DNA of 64,000 nt from Cepaea nemoralis (Eukaryota; Mollusca; Gastropoda; Stylommatophora; Helicidae): positions 992,001 to 1,056,000 of the forward strand of contig JACEFZ010021371.1 in the NCBI GenBank assembly GCA_014155875.1. Direction: 5' to 3'. Shown here one piece after another: positions 1-10,392 of the stretch. The first letter of the stretch is position 1, and the number at the start of each line of letters is the position of its first letter. Position numbers and translations under genes: made by a program. Under the pieces are notes generated by a model that saw only the letters and a list, made by a program, of their open reading frames with translations, searched no databases and had not been told where the DNA came from.

Positions 1-785
1 ACCGAGAATATCTGGTGGACGTCAGCAAAGGTGATGCCATTTCTCCGTCTTTGCAGTGCTCCTCTTTCCGGTATAGAGGTATAGGTAAACACTTAACCAT
101 GTATACATGTTTAAATAAAATCACCATCAATTCCCCATACATGAACATACATATACAGAAACATAGTCTCCTCTGAATATAGAGACAAAGCAATTATAAG
201 AGATTTCCCAGGAAAGTGTCATCTATATAAACTACTGGTGAAATTATAGAACAGCCTCATGATAGTTCCTGTGGAGACATAGCCACACATAGAAACTCTA
301 ATTGACCAGAAGAAGTGAAATTCATCTCTCATATATCGTATGAACATAACCAGAATAAAGTTCAGTCACTATCTCCCTAAGTCGAAAGAATAATCACCTA
401 TTCTCTTCCCAAGTATTCTCTTACTCTATAACTTCACAAAGAAGTCTAATTCATATACACGAGTTCTCCAGTTAACCATGGTGTTCAACTTACCAAACGA
501 CATCATAAACTTTAACAAAAACACAACACTGCAGCCCACTAGCCAACACGTCCTGCCTCGTTAATGCATGATTAGAGACTGACAGTCACTATTGCTCTAT
601 TCTGCAACACCCCCGGGACTCCATCATCATAAAGTATGATAATAAGCAGTGGTCGTGCCGCGTCCAATGAAAACATTCCGTTTCCGCGCGAACATGACGT
701 AAGTCCTAGTGCATCAGGAGCTTGATGTTCCCAGCATTGGGGGTAGAAGGGGATAATTTTATCTGCCAGTCAATTCCTTTGTGTA
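1..785. other. Unassigned non-coding stretch
   Basis: AT-rich sequence without a supported reading frame. I recognise no repeat family, splice-bounded exon or RNA gene. Around 640-720 the composition becomes more GC-rich and includes a CRE-like TGACGTAA, which could be coincidence. Confidence 0.4.
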
Positions 786-893
786 GGTGGTAAATTCTCC
801 GTGGCACGGTATTAATGAACAATCTAAAGTGGGATTGTCTTTAACCCGCCCTCTCCCCAGCCCGCCTGTATCAACTCCTTGGACGTTCACTAG

Positions 894-926
894 GTGGGGG
901 GGGGGGGGGGGGGAAGGGGGGAGGGT
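894..926 (+). repeat. Poly-G tract
   Basis: An uninterrupted run of about 18 G followed by further G-rich bases. It is a mononucleotide or G-quadruplex-prone tract, and its exact length is likely to be unreliable in an assembly. Confidence 0.8.
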
Positions 927-1070
927 TAATGCTGACATTTCAAGTCACCTTCATCTCCCACCGGCTTGTAGAATCAAAGGGGAATACATCTGAAACCAAA
1001 TGGTTGTCGCCCTTGTTCTCCCCCGCCAAGCGGTAATTATCCTTGATTCTGTTTTAGACAAACGACTTAT

Positions 1071-1316
1071 GTTTTTTTGTTTGCATATCCTTTACAGGAC
1101 ATTGCTGTCAACATCAGCATCTTTCACTGATTGTTGATTTCTTGGCAAGATTACGCTCAGAAGTTTGCCATTGCTATCTAAGTGGCCGGCTCACATACCC
1201 CGTAAGTTACCGACGCGATTCGAACCACTGCTTATTCTCACCGTCGTCACGTTACTTAAGAGATTATACGAGATTACGGAGAAAAGTCGCTAACCTCTAG
1301 GCCAGGAAGCCGGCAA
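1071..1316 (-). mobile_element. tRNA-derived SINE, family A (minus)
   Basis: On the minus strand the element starts with a tRNA-like head: an A-box-like TGGCCTAGAGG and a B-box-like GGTTCGAATCG about 60 bases further on. A body follows that is shared with six other full or long copies in this window (ending GTCCTGTAAAGGATATGC), then a short A-rich tail. Imperfect 12-bp flanking repeats (AAACGACTTATG and AAACATCTTATG) fit an old target-site duplication. The Pol III boxes suggest the family was transcribed internally. It is not a functional tRNA because no complete cloverleaf is present. Confidence 0.75.
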
Positions 1317-1554
1317 ACATCTTATGGGATGGGCGCATTTCGCCATGATCAAACGCTATGTGTCCATCTATTGTTAGCTTGTTTACCACTCTAGTCATCA
1401 ACAAGTTTCCCACAAGGAGAAGGGGCAAGGAGGCGGAGAAAAATACAGCTGTTGTCGTCTTTGGGGACCCTTTAACATTGACACAACTTTTGCCTCTGTA
1501 TTTGTTGGTTTTTCAGAATGTTTCTGGCTGAATAAAACATATTATGTCACAGTG

Positions 1555-1645
1555 GGAACGATTAATAGTATGAATCTTCGCTGGCTGTTGAACAAGGGGA
1601 CGGAGTACGTATGGGAATGTCTTGAGTGCAGTGATGTCGGTTTTT
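1555..1645 (+). mobile_element. LINE 3'-end scrap, RNase H family
   Basis: This stretch matches the 3' end of the RNase H LINE seen on the opposite strand near 5500-5560, and again near 47440-47520. The shared words run from TCGCTGGCTGTTGAA through a GGA-containing segment to GGGAATGTC. It is only a short remnant and has no coding capacity. Confidence 0.5.
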
Positions 1646-2005
1646 AACTCTACTCAACTCAACTCAACCAACAGATTTATAGTGCGAAACATTAGCAGTA
1701 TTGTTTAGACGAGCATTGCCTGGAACGATGTTTGTAAAATCATTATATGATAACAGGACCCATTTCCACGACGTGAGGTGTACTATTAGATAAATGTTGC
1801 TACACATAAGTGTTTATAAATCAGTCGGCATCAGACATGATATCATCAACTTCACACCCTCCGCCTTTACTTCATTGAGCGTAGCACTATGATTAATCTA
1901 TTTATAACAGTATCCGATAAATTCACGACCATTTATCATTAGTTAGTTATTTTATACCAGTTTTTCTTTGTCACTTGATAAGAGCCATAACAAATGTATA
2001 ACGCC

Positions 2006-2010
<5 letters not shown>

Positions 2011-2082
<72 letters not shown>

Positions 2083-2103
2083 CTCCTCCTCCTCCTCCCC
2101 CTC
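2011..2103. repeat. (CT)n then (CTC)n microsatellite
   Basis: About 70 bases of pure CT dinucleotides continue into CTC/CCT trinucleotides. The Arg/Glu-rich open frame on the minus strand is this repeat read through, not a gene. Confidence 0.95.
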
Positions 2104-2379
2104 TCTAAAAACAGCTTTCCCTCTAAAATAATGGTGAATAAATTGGCCGCAACATTACAAAAGAAAATTAGGGAAGAATAAGATAACATCTCACAACCAA
2201 TGGAAGCAGTGAATTGCTCAACCTGCACCCAGAAAACCAGCGCCTATTTTCTGACATCTTTCATCAACATCACTAAATGTCAACGTTTTGCACGCGGAAC
2301 AACCGCAACCTCGACTAATCTGGCCATAGTGTCCCTTTTCCCCACAGTACTGCTTTGTCTTCTTTAAATGCAATTTTAT

Positions 2380-2384
2380 ATATA

Positions 2385-2474
<90 letters not shown>
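2380..2474. repeat. (AT)n microsatellite
   Basis: About 95 bases of near-perfect AT dinucleotides directly precede the head of a family A SINE. Confidence 0.95.
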
Positions 2475-2478
<4 letters not shown>

Positions 2479-2716
2479 GCTTCGTGGCTTAGAGGTTATG
2501 ACTTTTCTTCGTAATCTCGTATACTCTCGTCGGTAACGTGATGACGGTTCAAATCAGCAGTGGTTCGAGTTGCATCGGTAACTTACGGGGTATGTGAGCT
2601 GGCCGCTCAGAAAGCAATGGCAAACTACTGAGCGTAATCTTGCCAAGAGATCAACATACAGCTGAAAGATGCTGGTGTTGACAGCTAAGTCCTGTAAAGG
2701 ATATGCTAAAAAAAAA

Positions 2717-2722
<6 letters not shown>
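2475..2722 (+). mobile_element. tRNA-derived SINE, family A (plus)
   Basis: The head is TGCCGGCTTCGTGGCTTAGAGG (shown here only to place the A box, GTGGCTTAGAGG), and the B box is GTGGTTCGAGTTG. The body runs to TCCTGTAAAGGATATGC and an A-rich tail that grades into (AT)n. It is the most complete plus-strand member of the family in this window. The position between two (AT)n tracts suggests that the tail itself seeded the downstream microsatellite. Confidence 0.8.

Positions 2723-2786
<64 letters not shown>
2721..2786. repeat. (AT)n microsatellite
   Basis: A perfect AT run that continues from the A-rich tail of the SINE on its left. The IYIYIY open frames on both strands are translations of this repeat. 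Confidence 0.95.
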
Positions 2787-2788
<2 letters not shown>

Positions 2789-2968
2789 TGTCTTGGCAAG
2801 TATACGTTCAGTAGTTTGCCATTTATTTCTGAACGACCGGATCCCATACCAACACGTTAAGACACAGCGCGACGCGGTCTGCTACCAAATCAGTCGCAGC
2901 TGTGTTTCGAACGCAGGTAAGCTGCTCACGAATCGCGTTTGCAAGCCTTTAGCCACGCAAACCGGCAA
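2787..2968 (-). mobile_element. tRNA-derived SINE, family A-like, 3'-truncated (minus)
   Basis: On the minus strand it begins TGCCGGTTTGCGTGGCTAAAGG, with the A box at GTGGCTAAAGG and the B box at GCGTTCGAAAC. It ends inside the shared body (CTGAACGTATACTTGCCAAG), so the last roughly 60 bases are missing where the (AT)n begins. The head differs from the copy at 2475, so two head subfamilies share one body. Confidence 0.7.
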
Positions 2969-3128
2969 TTAAATATTACTCGTGATAACATAACCAGAAT
3001 ACATTTTACTGCCATCGGGAAGTTTCTGAGCGTGCCTGCTTAATGTCGATGATTCACATGCATACGAAAGTATAGGTTGTATACACCACTTTAACACTTT
3101 TTTCACTTCAGTTGGCAATTATTTGCTA

Positions 3129-3305
3129 CTAGCTGACCCGGCCCGGCTTCGCCCAGTCCCTGGAGGGGATCTATCTATCTATCAACCTGTCTGTCTGTCT
3201 GCTTGTTTGTCTGTCTGTCTGGCTGACCCGCCCCGGCTTCACCCAGTCCCTGGTGGGGAGCATCTCATTTAATTCATATACGTAGTCATATAAGCTCACG
3301 TTCCC

Positions 3306-3357
<52 letters not shown>

Positions 3358-3443
3358 GACCCGGCCCGGCTTCACCCAGTCCCTGGTGGGGAGCATCTCA
3401 TTTAATTCATATACGTAGTGATATAAGCTCCCGTTCCTGACTA

Positions 3444-3514
<71 letters not shown>

Positions 3515-3665
3515 GAGCCGGCCCGGCTTCACCCAGTCCCTGGTGGGGAGCATCTCATTTAATTCATATAAGTAGTCATATAAGCTCCCGTTCCCGACTA
3601 TCTGTCTGTCTGTCTATCTATCTGACCCGGCGTGGCTTCGCCCAGCTCCTGGCGGGGAGCGTCTC
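3129..3665 (-). repeat. Five tandem Helitron 3' termini with (CTGT)n spacers
   Basis: The 3'-terminal module occurs five times, at about 3129, 3222, 3357, 3514 and 3623. On the plus map each reads as a variant of TGACCCGGCCCGGCTTC followed by CATCTCATTTAATTCATAT. (CTGT)n or (CTAT)n tracts of different lengths separate them. Only the outermost copy keeps the CTAG end. Expansion of the tetranucleotide between termini is the likely cause. Confidence 0.8.
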
Positions 3666-4203
3666 ATTAAATTCACCCAGTAACTTAAAAGAATGTCCTT
3701 CCACACACCATCCATTATTTTTAATGAAAACTGTTTCTAATCACCTACATGACTGTAGATAACTTCTTTAAGCATAAAAAGATGAGTTACAATGTTATGC
3801 ATTATGCATTATTTTTATGAAAACTTTGAAAATGCCTTAAAGATTATATCATTATTTATTATAACTCATATGTCTGAAAATAACTATAGACAAAGAGTTT
3901 AGAAATCTTTGAAAGCGATGCAACAATATGACTATAAAGTATATAGAAATGTTATTAAACGTTATGCCCCTTGAAATAACTTTTCTAGTGTTAAGTCCCC
4001 TTGCTATATAGAAATATATAATGAAAAATGAAATATTAAATTTCAGTAAGTAAGTAGCCGGAAAAAAAACTAATAAACTATGACAGTAAGTTGCACAGGA
4101 ATGAAAGGAAAACGTGTAGAAAATTTCATCTCATTCGGATGGACCATTCGCGAACGCATAAAGAACGGACGGAAATACATACATTGTGCTTTATATATAT
4201 AGA
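3129..4203 (-). mobile_element. Complete Helitron-like element, non-autonomous
   Basis: Read on the minus strand, the element starts TCTATATATATAAAG after an A and ends GGGTCAGCTAG before a T. This is the canonical Helitron A|TC...CTAG|T arrangement, which makes no target duplication. The 5' subterminal block (GCGTTCGCGAATGGTCCATC, then GATGAAATTTTCTAC) recurs at 20600, 40690 and 59060. The 3' end, GGGCGAAGCCGGGCCGGGTC, contains the palindrome CCGG-G-CCGG. Length is about 1075 bp. No Rep or helicase frame is present, so it would depend on proteins supplied by another copy. The right-hand part on the plus map is AT-rich and shared with the element at 18922-20663. Confidence 0.75.
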
Positions 4204-4207
4204 TTAT

Positions 4208-4610
4208 TGAGGGTTGTTTTGCATTTAATATTTCAAGGCCGATTGGTGTTCTAATCTCTACAATGCAACTTCCATCAGATGATATAAATGTTCCGAGATA
4301 GTTGTATCGATTCACTTCATTTCGAATATCCCAATTTTCGTGTCATTGTGGTATTTGTATTAGTTTTTAAACACGACTATAATTAATTTAAAATAAAAAA
4401 AGAACAATTAAATACTAAATCGAGCTGATCACTGTGTACAATAACAGCAATAATTAAATGTTGATCCTTTGCATTGTCGGCAATCATCTGCATACTGTGT
4501 CATCTGCATATCTTATATTGGTTATGTTATGTCGTCCGAGGGCGAAATCTCTCATGTCTTCTAAATTTACATTAATATATTTACAACATAGCAAAAAAAA
4601 AAAAGAAAAA
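4208..4610 (-). pseudogene. LINE reverse transcriptase fragment (RTE-like)
   Basis: Minus-strand translation gives an IRYADDT motif, the catalytic box of reverse transcriptase (around 4490-4515). After a gap it gives RYNYLGTFISSDG, the conserved segment just downstream of the palm domain. The same protein family is seen in better condition at 41575-42540. Frameshifts, an A-rich interruption near 4592-4616 and the loss of the flanking domains make it non-functional. Confidence 0.65.
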
Positions 4611-4639
4611 AAAAAATCTGGAGATATAACACATTCCCA

Positions 4640-5145
4640 GAACTTGCAAACAGAACGTCCAAGTGTGTTTTTCTTTCCTTGTTCGAGAAGGCGACATCTG
4701 ATCCTGTAGCCCAGATAAGAAGAGATTAAGCTATCGTTTTCCACATGTCATAAACGATGCACAGTCATTCCCTCTCTAAATTGACAACATCAATATCAAT
4801 TTTAAAAATTGCATACTGGTTCTAATATCTGCTCTTTACGAGTTTTAGTTATGTCTCATCGGTCTGGATAAACTTTAGAAAGGTTCAATCCATCCATAGG
4901 TCTTTTCAGTGACCATGGAAGTATTTGTATCTTCTGAGATGCCCGTCATTGTGAGTTGTTGAAGCAGTGTGCTACGTCCGCCCCTGTCTCACGGAGACCT
5001 TGAGTGTTCAACGGCCTGGACTGTGCATCGTTTATGACATGTGGAAAACGATAGCTTAATCTCTTCTTATCTGGGCTACAGGATCAGATGTCGCCTTCTC
5101 GAACAAGGAAAGAAAAACACACTTGGACGTTCTGTTTGCAAGTTC
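4640..5145. repeat. Perfect 125-bp inverted repeat with a 256-bp loop
   Basis: Bases 4640-4764 and 5021-5145 are exact reverse complements. They start GAACTTGCAAACAGAACG on the left and end with its complement on the right. Because the arms are identical, both strands show the same short open frame. The loop (4765-5020) has no recognisable coding content. No target duplication or transposase was found, so it may be a recent local inverted duplication or the ends of a foldback element. Confidence 0.85.
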
Positions 5146-5300
5146 TTCTTTTTCTGCCTTTTATTAGACAATAGAGCGATGGCCATCAACCAACTCAAGT
5201 CAAGGCCTTCTACCCTTTCTATCTGCTGCACTTCCTTCCATGTCCTCCCCATATTATTCAAGTTTGTATATAATTCTACCCTTCGTGTGATTTAGGTCTC
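5146..5300 (-). pseudogene. Possible LINE C-terminal scrap
   Basis: Minus-strand translation includes LNNMGRTWKEVQQI, which resembles the C-terminal tails of RTE/CR1-type LINE polyproteins (a tryptophan-rich helix before the stop). It is short and abuts the inverted repeat. Support is modest. Confidence 0.35.
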
Positions 5301-5589
5301 TCTCTTTAAGTTTCAAAGAACGAACTTCCTAATTAGACAATTAACCGATTGTCTCATTGCCTGTGCTATCCACGGCCATCGTATTTTCTGCACCTCTTTA
5401 TTCACGTTGTTCAGTTCACGCAATGAGCTTCCCGTTGGCGATTCTATCATACCGTGGTATGATTCATTTAGGAACCGACATCACAGCATTCGGGGCATTC
5501 CCATAAGCGCTCCGTCCCCATCCTCAGAAGCCAGCGAAGAGTTCCAACCCCAATAGTACCAGTAGCAATCTGTTTATATGTGCGTATAT

Positions 5590-5941
5590 TATATAAGCGC
5601 CTTTCCTCTAAGCGTCGAGCATCGGCCAGATCCCCTCGTCACTCTACGCTGTCGCATTCTTGCCAGACCATGGTGATCCATTTGCTCCTCCGAGGTGTAC
5701 ACGTGCTCCCACAAGACCGCAACCACGTCTGCCTTATCATGCATCAATACTCCACCAAGTTTTGCAGAGCCAGCCAGTCTGTCTGAGTGTTCATTCCCCG
5801 ACACACCAGCATGCCCCGGAGAAAATATCCAGACGATGCTTGCCACCCGTGACTTCCGAAGCGAAGCAAGCCACTTAGCACGAAGCTTGCCAATCTTCAC
5901 CCTACTCAGCATGCTTTCTGAGTCAGTTACAATCACGATGT

Positions 5942-5996
<55 letters not shown>

Positions 5997-6324
5997 TGTG
6001 TGTGTGTATCGTATTCTCCATCCAGCGGAAAGCTGCACTGACTGCCTCCAACTCCAATCTTAAGCTAGATGTTGTGGTATCATATGCCAGGCTCTCCTGC
6101 ACCAAACATCTACCATTAGCCTTTGCCAAGAAACCCGAGGCATTTCTACTACCTCTCAACACCGAACCATCTGTGTAGATAATCACATCACCCGGGCGAG
6201 CATTATTCTGAATTAGTTGCTGGATTTCCACTTTCGTGGCCCCTGCTGGCCACTCCCTGCACTCCCGGCTCAATGTGATTATAACTCTGCACAAGTCTGG
6301 CTGCTCCGCTGGCACTCTACCCAC
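5590..6324 (-). pseudogene. RNase H domain of LINE, split by (TG)n
   Basis: The first part carries IIYTDGSVLRGSRNASG, where the D of YTDGS is the first RNase H catalytic residue, and RLELEAVSAAFRW, which carries the second (E). The second part carries VTDSESML (third acidic residue) and FSPGHAGVSGNEHSDRLA (the H and D of the fourth motif). The two parts are separated by about 70 bases of (TG)n. RNase H would degrade the RNA of the RNA-DNA hybrid during retrotransposition. Confidence 0.8.
5938..6008. repeat. (TG)n microsatellite inside LINE RNase H
   Basis: A near-pure TG run lies exactly between the second and third catalytic motifs of the RNase H remnant. The HTHTHT and VCVCVC open frames are artefacts of this repeat. 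Confidence 0.95.
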
Positions 6325-6872
6325 TCCTCTCCTCGTCTAATGTTCTCTAAGGGGCACACCTGTCTGATCGTATCCTCCGCCTGAGCCATCCATGATTTCC
6401 CTCTTATCAGTCGCTGGCCCTTAACTGCGTCCAGCGCCTCATGCAACGGGTGATCTGTGTCTGCAGCTACTCTGAGGTTTATCTTCGCCTGCATCACCTT
6501 GAGCCTACCAGCAACAGTCGGCAAACCAATGATGTACCGCATACACACCACTGGGTTGTCTCTGGTGCATCCAGAATGACCCGCATAGCCTCGTTCTGTA
6601 TGCGCTCCAATCTCACCAGCTGACTCTTTGAGACAGTGAGCAGTCTTAGTCCATAATCAATCGCTGAGAGGATCAAGTGCTGGTACAGTCTGAAAAGTCT
6701 TCTCTGCTCTATATCCATTGCAGTCATAGTGTTAAGTGCGTTGAGTTTCTTTTGAGATCTTGTCACAACCGTCTCCACATGATCCTTGAAGGACAGGCTC
6801 CTGTCAAATGTGATTCCTAGATACTTCAGTTTGTTCTCTCTTTCAGTGCACCAGTCAATCACTTGTCTACTG

Positions 6873-7622
6873 TCACCTGTAGCTGCTGGGCGATTTCTCC
6901 CTATTTCTCCCCTGCCTATATGCAAGAATATCATATGCAAATGTTAGTATCCTTCCAGCCCCTGGTCCTTCTAGGTTTGCAATTTTGCTCGTATACGCGT
7001 TAAAGAGCACCGGTGAGATTGCGGATCCCTGTGGAAGTCCCGGGGTTAAAAAATGTGGCTCTGAAGTCCATGCACCCAGACGGAGAGCAATCCGACGAGA
7101 ATGTAGGACGGCTGCTATACAGTTCACTAACCAGGGATTGACCCCCTTCTCCATCAGTGCAGCCATCAAAATATCATATCGAACTCTATTGTACGCATCC
7201 TCGAGATCAAGCGCTGCCGCCATCTTTTCTTGTCTACTCTGGAACTCCCCAGAAACATCAAAGGCGAAAGTTGCTGCATTTGACCAGGTATCATTTCCTG
7301 GCCTGTAGCTCCCCAGTCCTCTTGGAAGAAACTTCTCCCTTTCCAAAAACTCTTGCAGCTTGACAGCGACTATCGTCTCTAAAACCTTCCCAAATGTATT
7401 TTGAAGGGTGATGATCCTAAAGCCACTAAGCTTTGAATGATCCTTGAACGGGTTTGGGAGAGGGATGAGATAACTGTGTACCCAATCCTGCGGTACTGAT
7501 ACTGTCCTGATGCTCTGGTTAAAGCAGTCGGTCATCTCTTTCAGGTCTACATCGCTCATAGCCTTCATGTGAACATACCTGACCCCATCAGGCCCTGGTG
7601 CCGTGTCTTTTGCCTTTTTCAA
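6873..7622 (-). pseudogene. Reverse transcriptase domain of LINE, inactive
   Basis: An open minus-strand stretch of about 249 codons. It shows the fingers motif DTAPGPDGV near its start, then FRIITLQNTFGKVLE, the palm motif ALDLEDAYNRV and the primer-grip-side motif LPQGSAISPVLFN. The catalytic A-D-D box reads TFAYDIL, so the first aspartate is replaced by tyrosine and polymerase activity is not expected. The frame is lost after ILAYRQGR and continues in another frame at 6940. In an active element this enzyme would copy the LINE RNA at a nicked target (target-primed reverse transcription). Confidence 0.8.
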
Positions 7623-7630
7623 AATACCGT

Positions 7631-8128
7631 GGTATTTCTTATCCTACTGTCGCGCAGACACCAATTAACAAATTACTCGGTAATTGAATTTGTTGTGGTC
7701 ATTCTGTGTACAGAATATAGTCAAGTGACTTTATTTCTTTTAATTCATACTATGGCAGTGGCTAAATAGTGACTGAATCGGGCAGACCAGCAATGCGGAT
7801 GTCCTGTTTGGTTACTCCCATGAAACCTGTTTATAGTGTCTCATTTCGATGTATATATTAGTATGACAATCTAGTTCGTAATGATATTATTAGGAATATA
7901 ATTATATGCCTATTTTGAATTCGCATACTTAGAGATCGACATGCATACTTGGTTTAATGTTTATATGTCTCATTTTGTATGTATACATTATTATTAATAA
8001 CTTATTCGTATGCCATTATTACTAATATCATTATCTGCCTATTTTGAATTTGCATACTTTATATTTATTTGATGTTTGAGATGCGAATTGCCATATGGTA
8101 ACTCACTAGGAGGAATTGGGTTTATACT
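7631..8128. other. Unassigned AT-rich stretch with internal duplication
   Basis: No coding content. Two related blocks of about 125 bases (about 7820-7935 and 7958-8075) share GTCTCATTT, a run of TATTA words and TGCCTATTTTGAATT. This indicates an old tandem duplication. It may be part of the LTR-like unit that follows, but the matching copy near 18 kb does not extend this far. Confidence 0.4.
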
Positions 8129-9037
8129 ACGGTGTTCTTATACGCCGCGCGCATTGGCATATTGTCTATTGATTGTGTTTAAAGTAGAGGTGTAGTCGTG
8201 CAGACATTACCCACAATCGGTATCAGGTATATGTTGCGCTTAGCCTTTCCAGTGTGTGGTGAATGAGCGTTCATCGTAACTCATTGAGGCCTTTCACGGA
8301 AACTGATCACGGCACTTAAACCCGGAGATCAGATACTCTTATGATACCACTACTGACCCTTTGATATGCAAAACGAAAATTTGAAATGAGCGGCTGGAAA
8401 GAACCGAGTGTCTGCATTAATGACATTGACTTAGGTCAATTCATTCCTCATAACGGGACATTACAAGGGATGGCAGTAACTGTAAATACAGACGTGCTAG
8501 ACGATGGAACAGTCCTTCCCAGACGCGACAGTAATAAAGATATATAAAGGGAGGAAGTGGAGAGTGAATACAGTAAAGCGGGAAGAGAGACACTGCCAGA
8601 CTTTTTAATTTGAGTATTTATATGGGGGTGATAGATTGTATGTATTACCTAGGATTGCACTAATGTAGAACTAGATAATACTCTTTCTTGATTATCTCTT
8701 CCAAGCACTCAACAGGAGCCCAGGTTTTACCGTGCAGTGACAACGTAGGAACCAGGTGGCGTCAGGACGGAACACTGTTGTTTCGAATAAGGACGTACTC
8801 TGCGTATCTCACCTGTTACCAGGACACCGATCCATACAGGATACAAGGACCTTTAGAGTTATGTATATGCTTTTCATCATTTCCCATATATGAGTGTATA
8901 GTGCATAAACCTCTATAGTTCATCATCATCATCGTGAGAAACATCATATGTTTAATGATTAATGATAGACAATAAATGTGATTATAGTTTGTTTTACCTC
9001 ATAGTTCAGTTGTTATAATTTTGTTTTCCAATTGACA
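8129..9037 (+). repeat. LTR-like repeat, copy 1
   Basis: About 0.9 kb that aligns, with indels, to the reverse complement of 17156-18040. Shared words include GTTCATCGTAACTCA, GAGGCCT, GAAACTGATCAC, GAGCGGCTGGA and CATAACGGGAC. TATATAAAGGGAGG at 8540-8553 would serve as a TATA box, and AATAAATGTGATTATAG near 8969 as a poly(A) signal. The limits (TGTTCTT...TTGACA) follow the TG...CA rule but are approximate. No retroviral-type coding sequence adjoins it, so it is probably a solo or truncated LTR. Confidence 0.5.
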
Positions 9038-9420
9038 CAATTGCATTGCTTACCTTGGTGGGGGGATTTATACATAACTGGGAGGGGAAATAAGTCAGAG
9101 GGGAAAACCTGCCCTGCCTTATATTTTATTTGTCGACTTAAAACTAGGCGTCTATCTTTCCCTTTCCTACTCTTTGTGGAATATCAAAACCATCTAATTC
9201 CATTTTGTTTAATGAGTCACTTGCAGCTGTTATTTTGGATATTCATGGGCTTAATCTTTATTTCAGCCATATAGATTTTGTCCCGAGTCAGTTTCTGACA
9301 AATTGTGGTCTCGGTCAGAGATCAATAATTGTCACTTCTGACAAACCTGGTTTGCTCGCCAGTGATATGTACATATCTTGGCTGCGGCGCACCCCCACTT
9401 CTGACAGCCGTCATAACGGG
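9038..9420. other. Unassigned stretch after LTR-like repeat
   Basis: No convincing gene. The open frames are short and lack recognisable domains. If the repeat on the left is a 5' LTR, this would be leader sequence, but I see no clear primer-binding site. Confidence 0.3.
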
Positions 9421-9424
9421 AAAG

Positions 9425-9660
9425 CTGGAGTATGTCATCACAACGGGAACGCTGGAGTGTATCGTCACAACGGGAAAGCTAGTGGGAGGTGGTTTGTTGA
9501 AGAAAGAGAAGCAGGGGAAGACAATGAGAGAAGATGCTGAACAGTTTGACATCATGGCATGGAGGAACATCAATATCACTGACTGACAGAACACAAGATA
9601 GAGAGCTGTATACAGACGTGATCACCAAGGCCACACGGCATGGACTATAAAAAAAAAAGA
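9425..9660 (+). pseudogene. LINE C-terminal fragment with A tail
   Basis: The translation keeps VTTGKLVGGGLLKKEKQGKT, followed by a segment equivalent to the IQNTKDRDLW...ATRHG end seen in the better copies at 42360-42540 and 54240-54440. It ends in GGCATGGACTATAAAAAAAAAA, consistent with the 3' end of a retrotransposed copy. Frameshifted and partial. Confidence 0.5.
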
Positions 9661-10115
9661 TTTGCATAGTACTGTCCATTATCTGTGTGTCCGCGAGGAA
9701 TGTAATCTTTTATCAGGACACTTCTGGCGTTCCCTTTAAACAATCAGTATCACTCTCCCTATAATTTCCTATGGTCTCGGCGTGACAGGTTTTAGGGGTG
9801 GGGTTTTCCCGTGCATGCTGGACATTTTATATTAGCAGTCATAATGGCGACTCCAAGTCTCATCTACTGTTACCATTGTCATCACAATGGTTCTGACTGA
9901 AGCTTTGTGAGCATTTATCGACAGCAAATTGCCCTTGTTTGCTTTAATGGTGTGTCATTAAGCACGGAACCCAACGAGCACACACGTTTCTCATGTTCAG
10001 TCTTTTTTGCAAAATCGCATCAACTGTTTTTCTCCCCATTCAGTTTTACTGCATTAGCTGTCTCCTCGATTATCGTTGGTTTGTTAGTTTAGTTAGTTAT
10101 CTGTTGGAGTATCAT
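9661..10115. other. Unassigned non-coding stretch
   Basis: No repeat family or exon recognised. The short open frames lack domain signatures. Confidence 0.3.
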
Positions 10116-10117
10116 CC

Positions 10118-10392
10118 TTGAACTCCGAACATGTCCACAAGTGCTCCGATCCCCCTCACCTCCCCCAACATAAACATCAGCGTCCGACGGCTAATAGTGC
10201 CAGTTCTGTGTTGGCTGACAAGACCTCTCATTCTCCAGATGTGCTTCTCGTGTCTGGCGGTTGCAGTTCTCACTCATTGATTCTGATCAATGATGTTCTA
10301 CTCTTGCTGCATTTCCGTCGTTGTACTCTAAGGAGGGGCTCTCATATCGTGGCAGATGAGCAACTTTTGATAGGCTACACTTAAACTGTCTA
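10118..10392 (-). mobile_element. LINE 3' fragment, RNase H family (tentative)
   Basis: On the plus map the sequence from GTGCTCCGATCCCC through CGGCTAATAGTGCCAGTTCTGTGTTGG parallels 12810-12880 (GTGCTCGGATCCCC...CGGCTAACGACACCAGTCTGTGTTGG), which is the C-terminal end of a minus-strand RNase H LINE. It is a diverged scrap with no usable frame. Confidence 0.45.

Larger units (their letters stand above)
5500..7630 (-). mobile_element. Decayed LINE with reverse transcriptase and RNase H
   Basis: Four overlapping minus-strand frames together cover reverse transcriptase, a linker and an RNase H domain of a Jockey/I-superfamily non-LTR retrotransposon. The order on the minus strand is RT (7622-6873), RT thumb and connection (6940-6279), RNase H (6324-5590) and a 3' UTR to about 5500. 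The element is 5'-truncated inside RT, so the endonuclease and ORF1 are missing. Several frameshifts and a (TG)n expansion have inactivated it. Related 3' parts lie at 10120-10390, 12800-13520 and 47225-47525. Confidence 0.8.
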
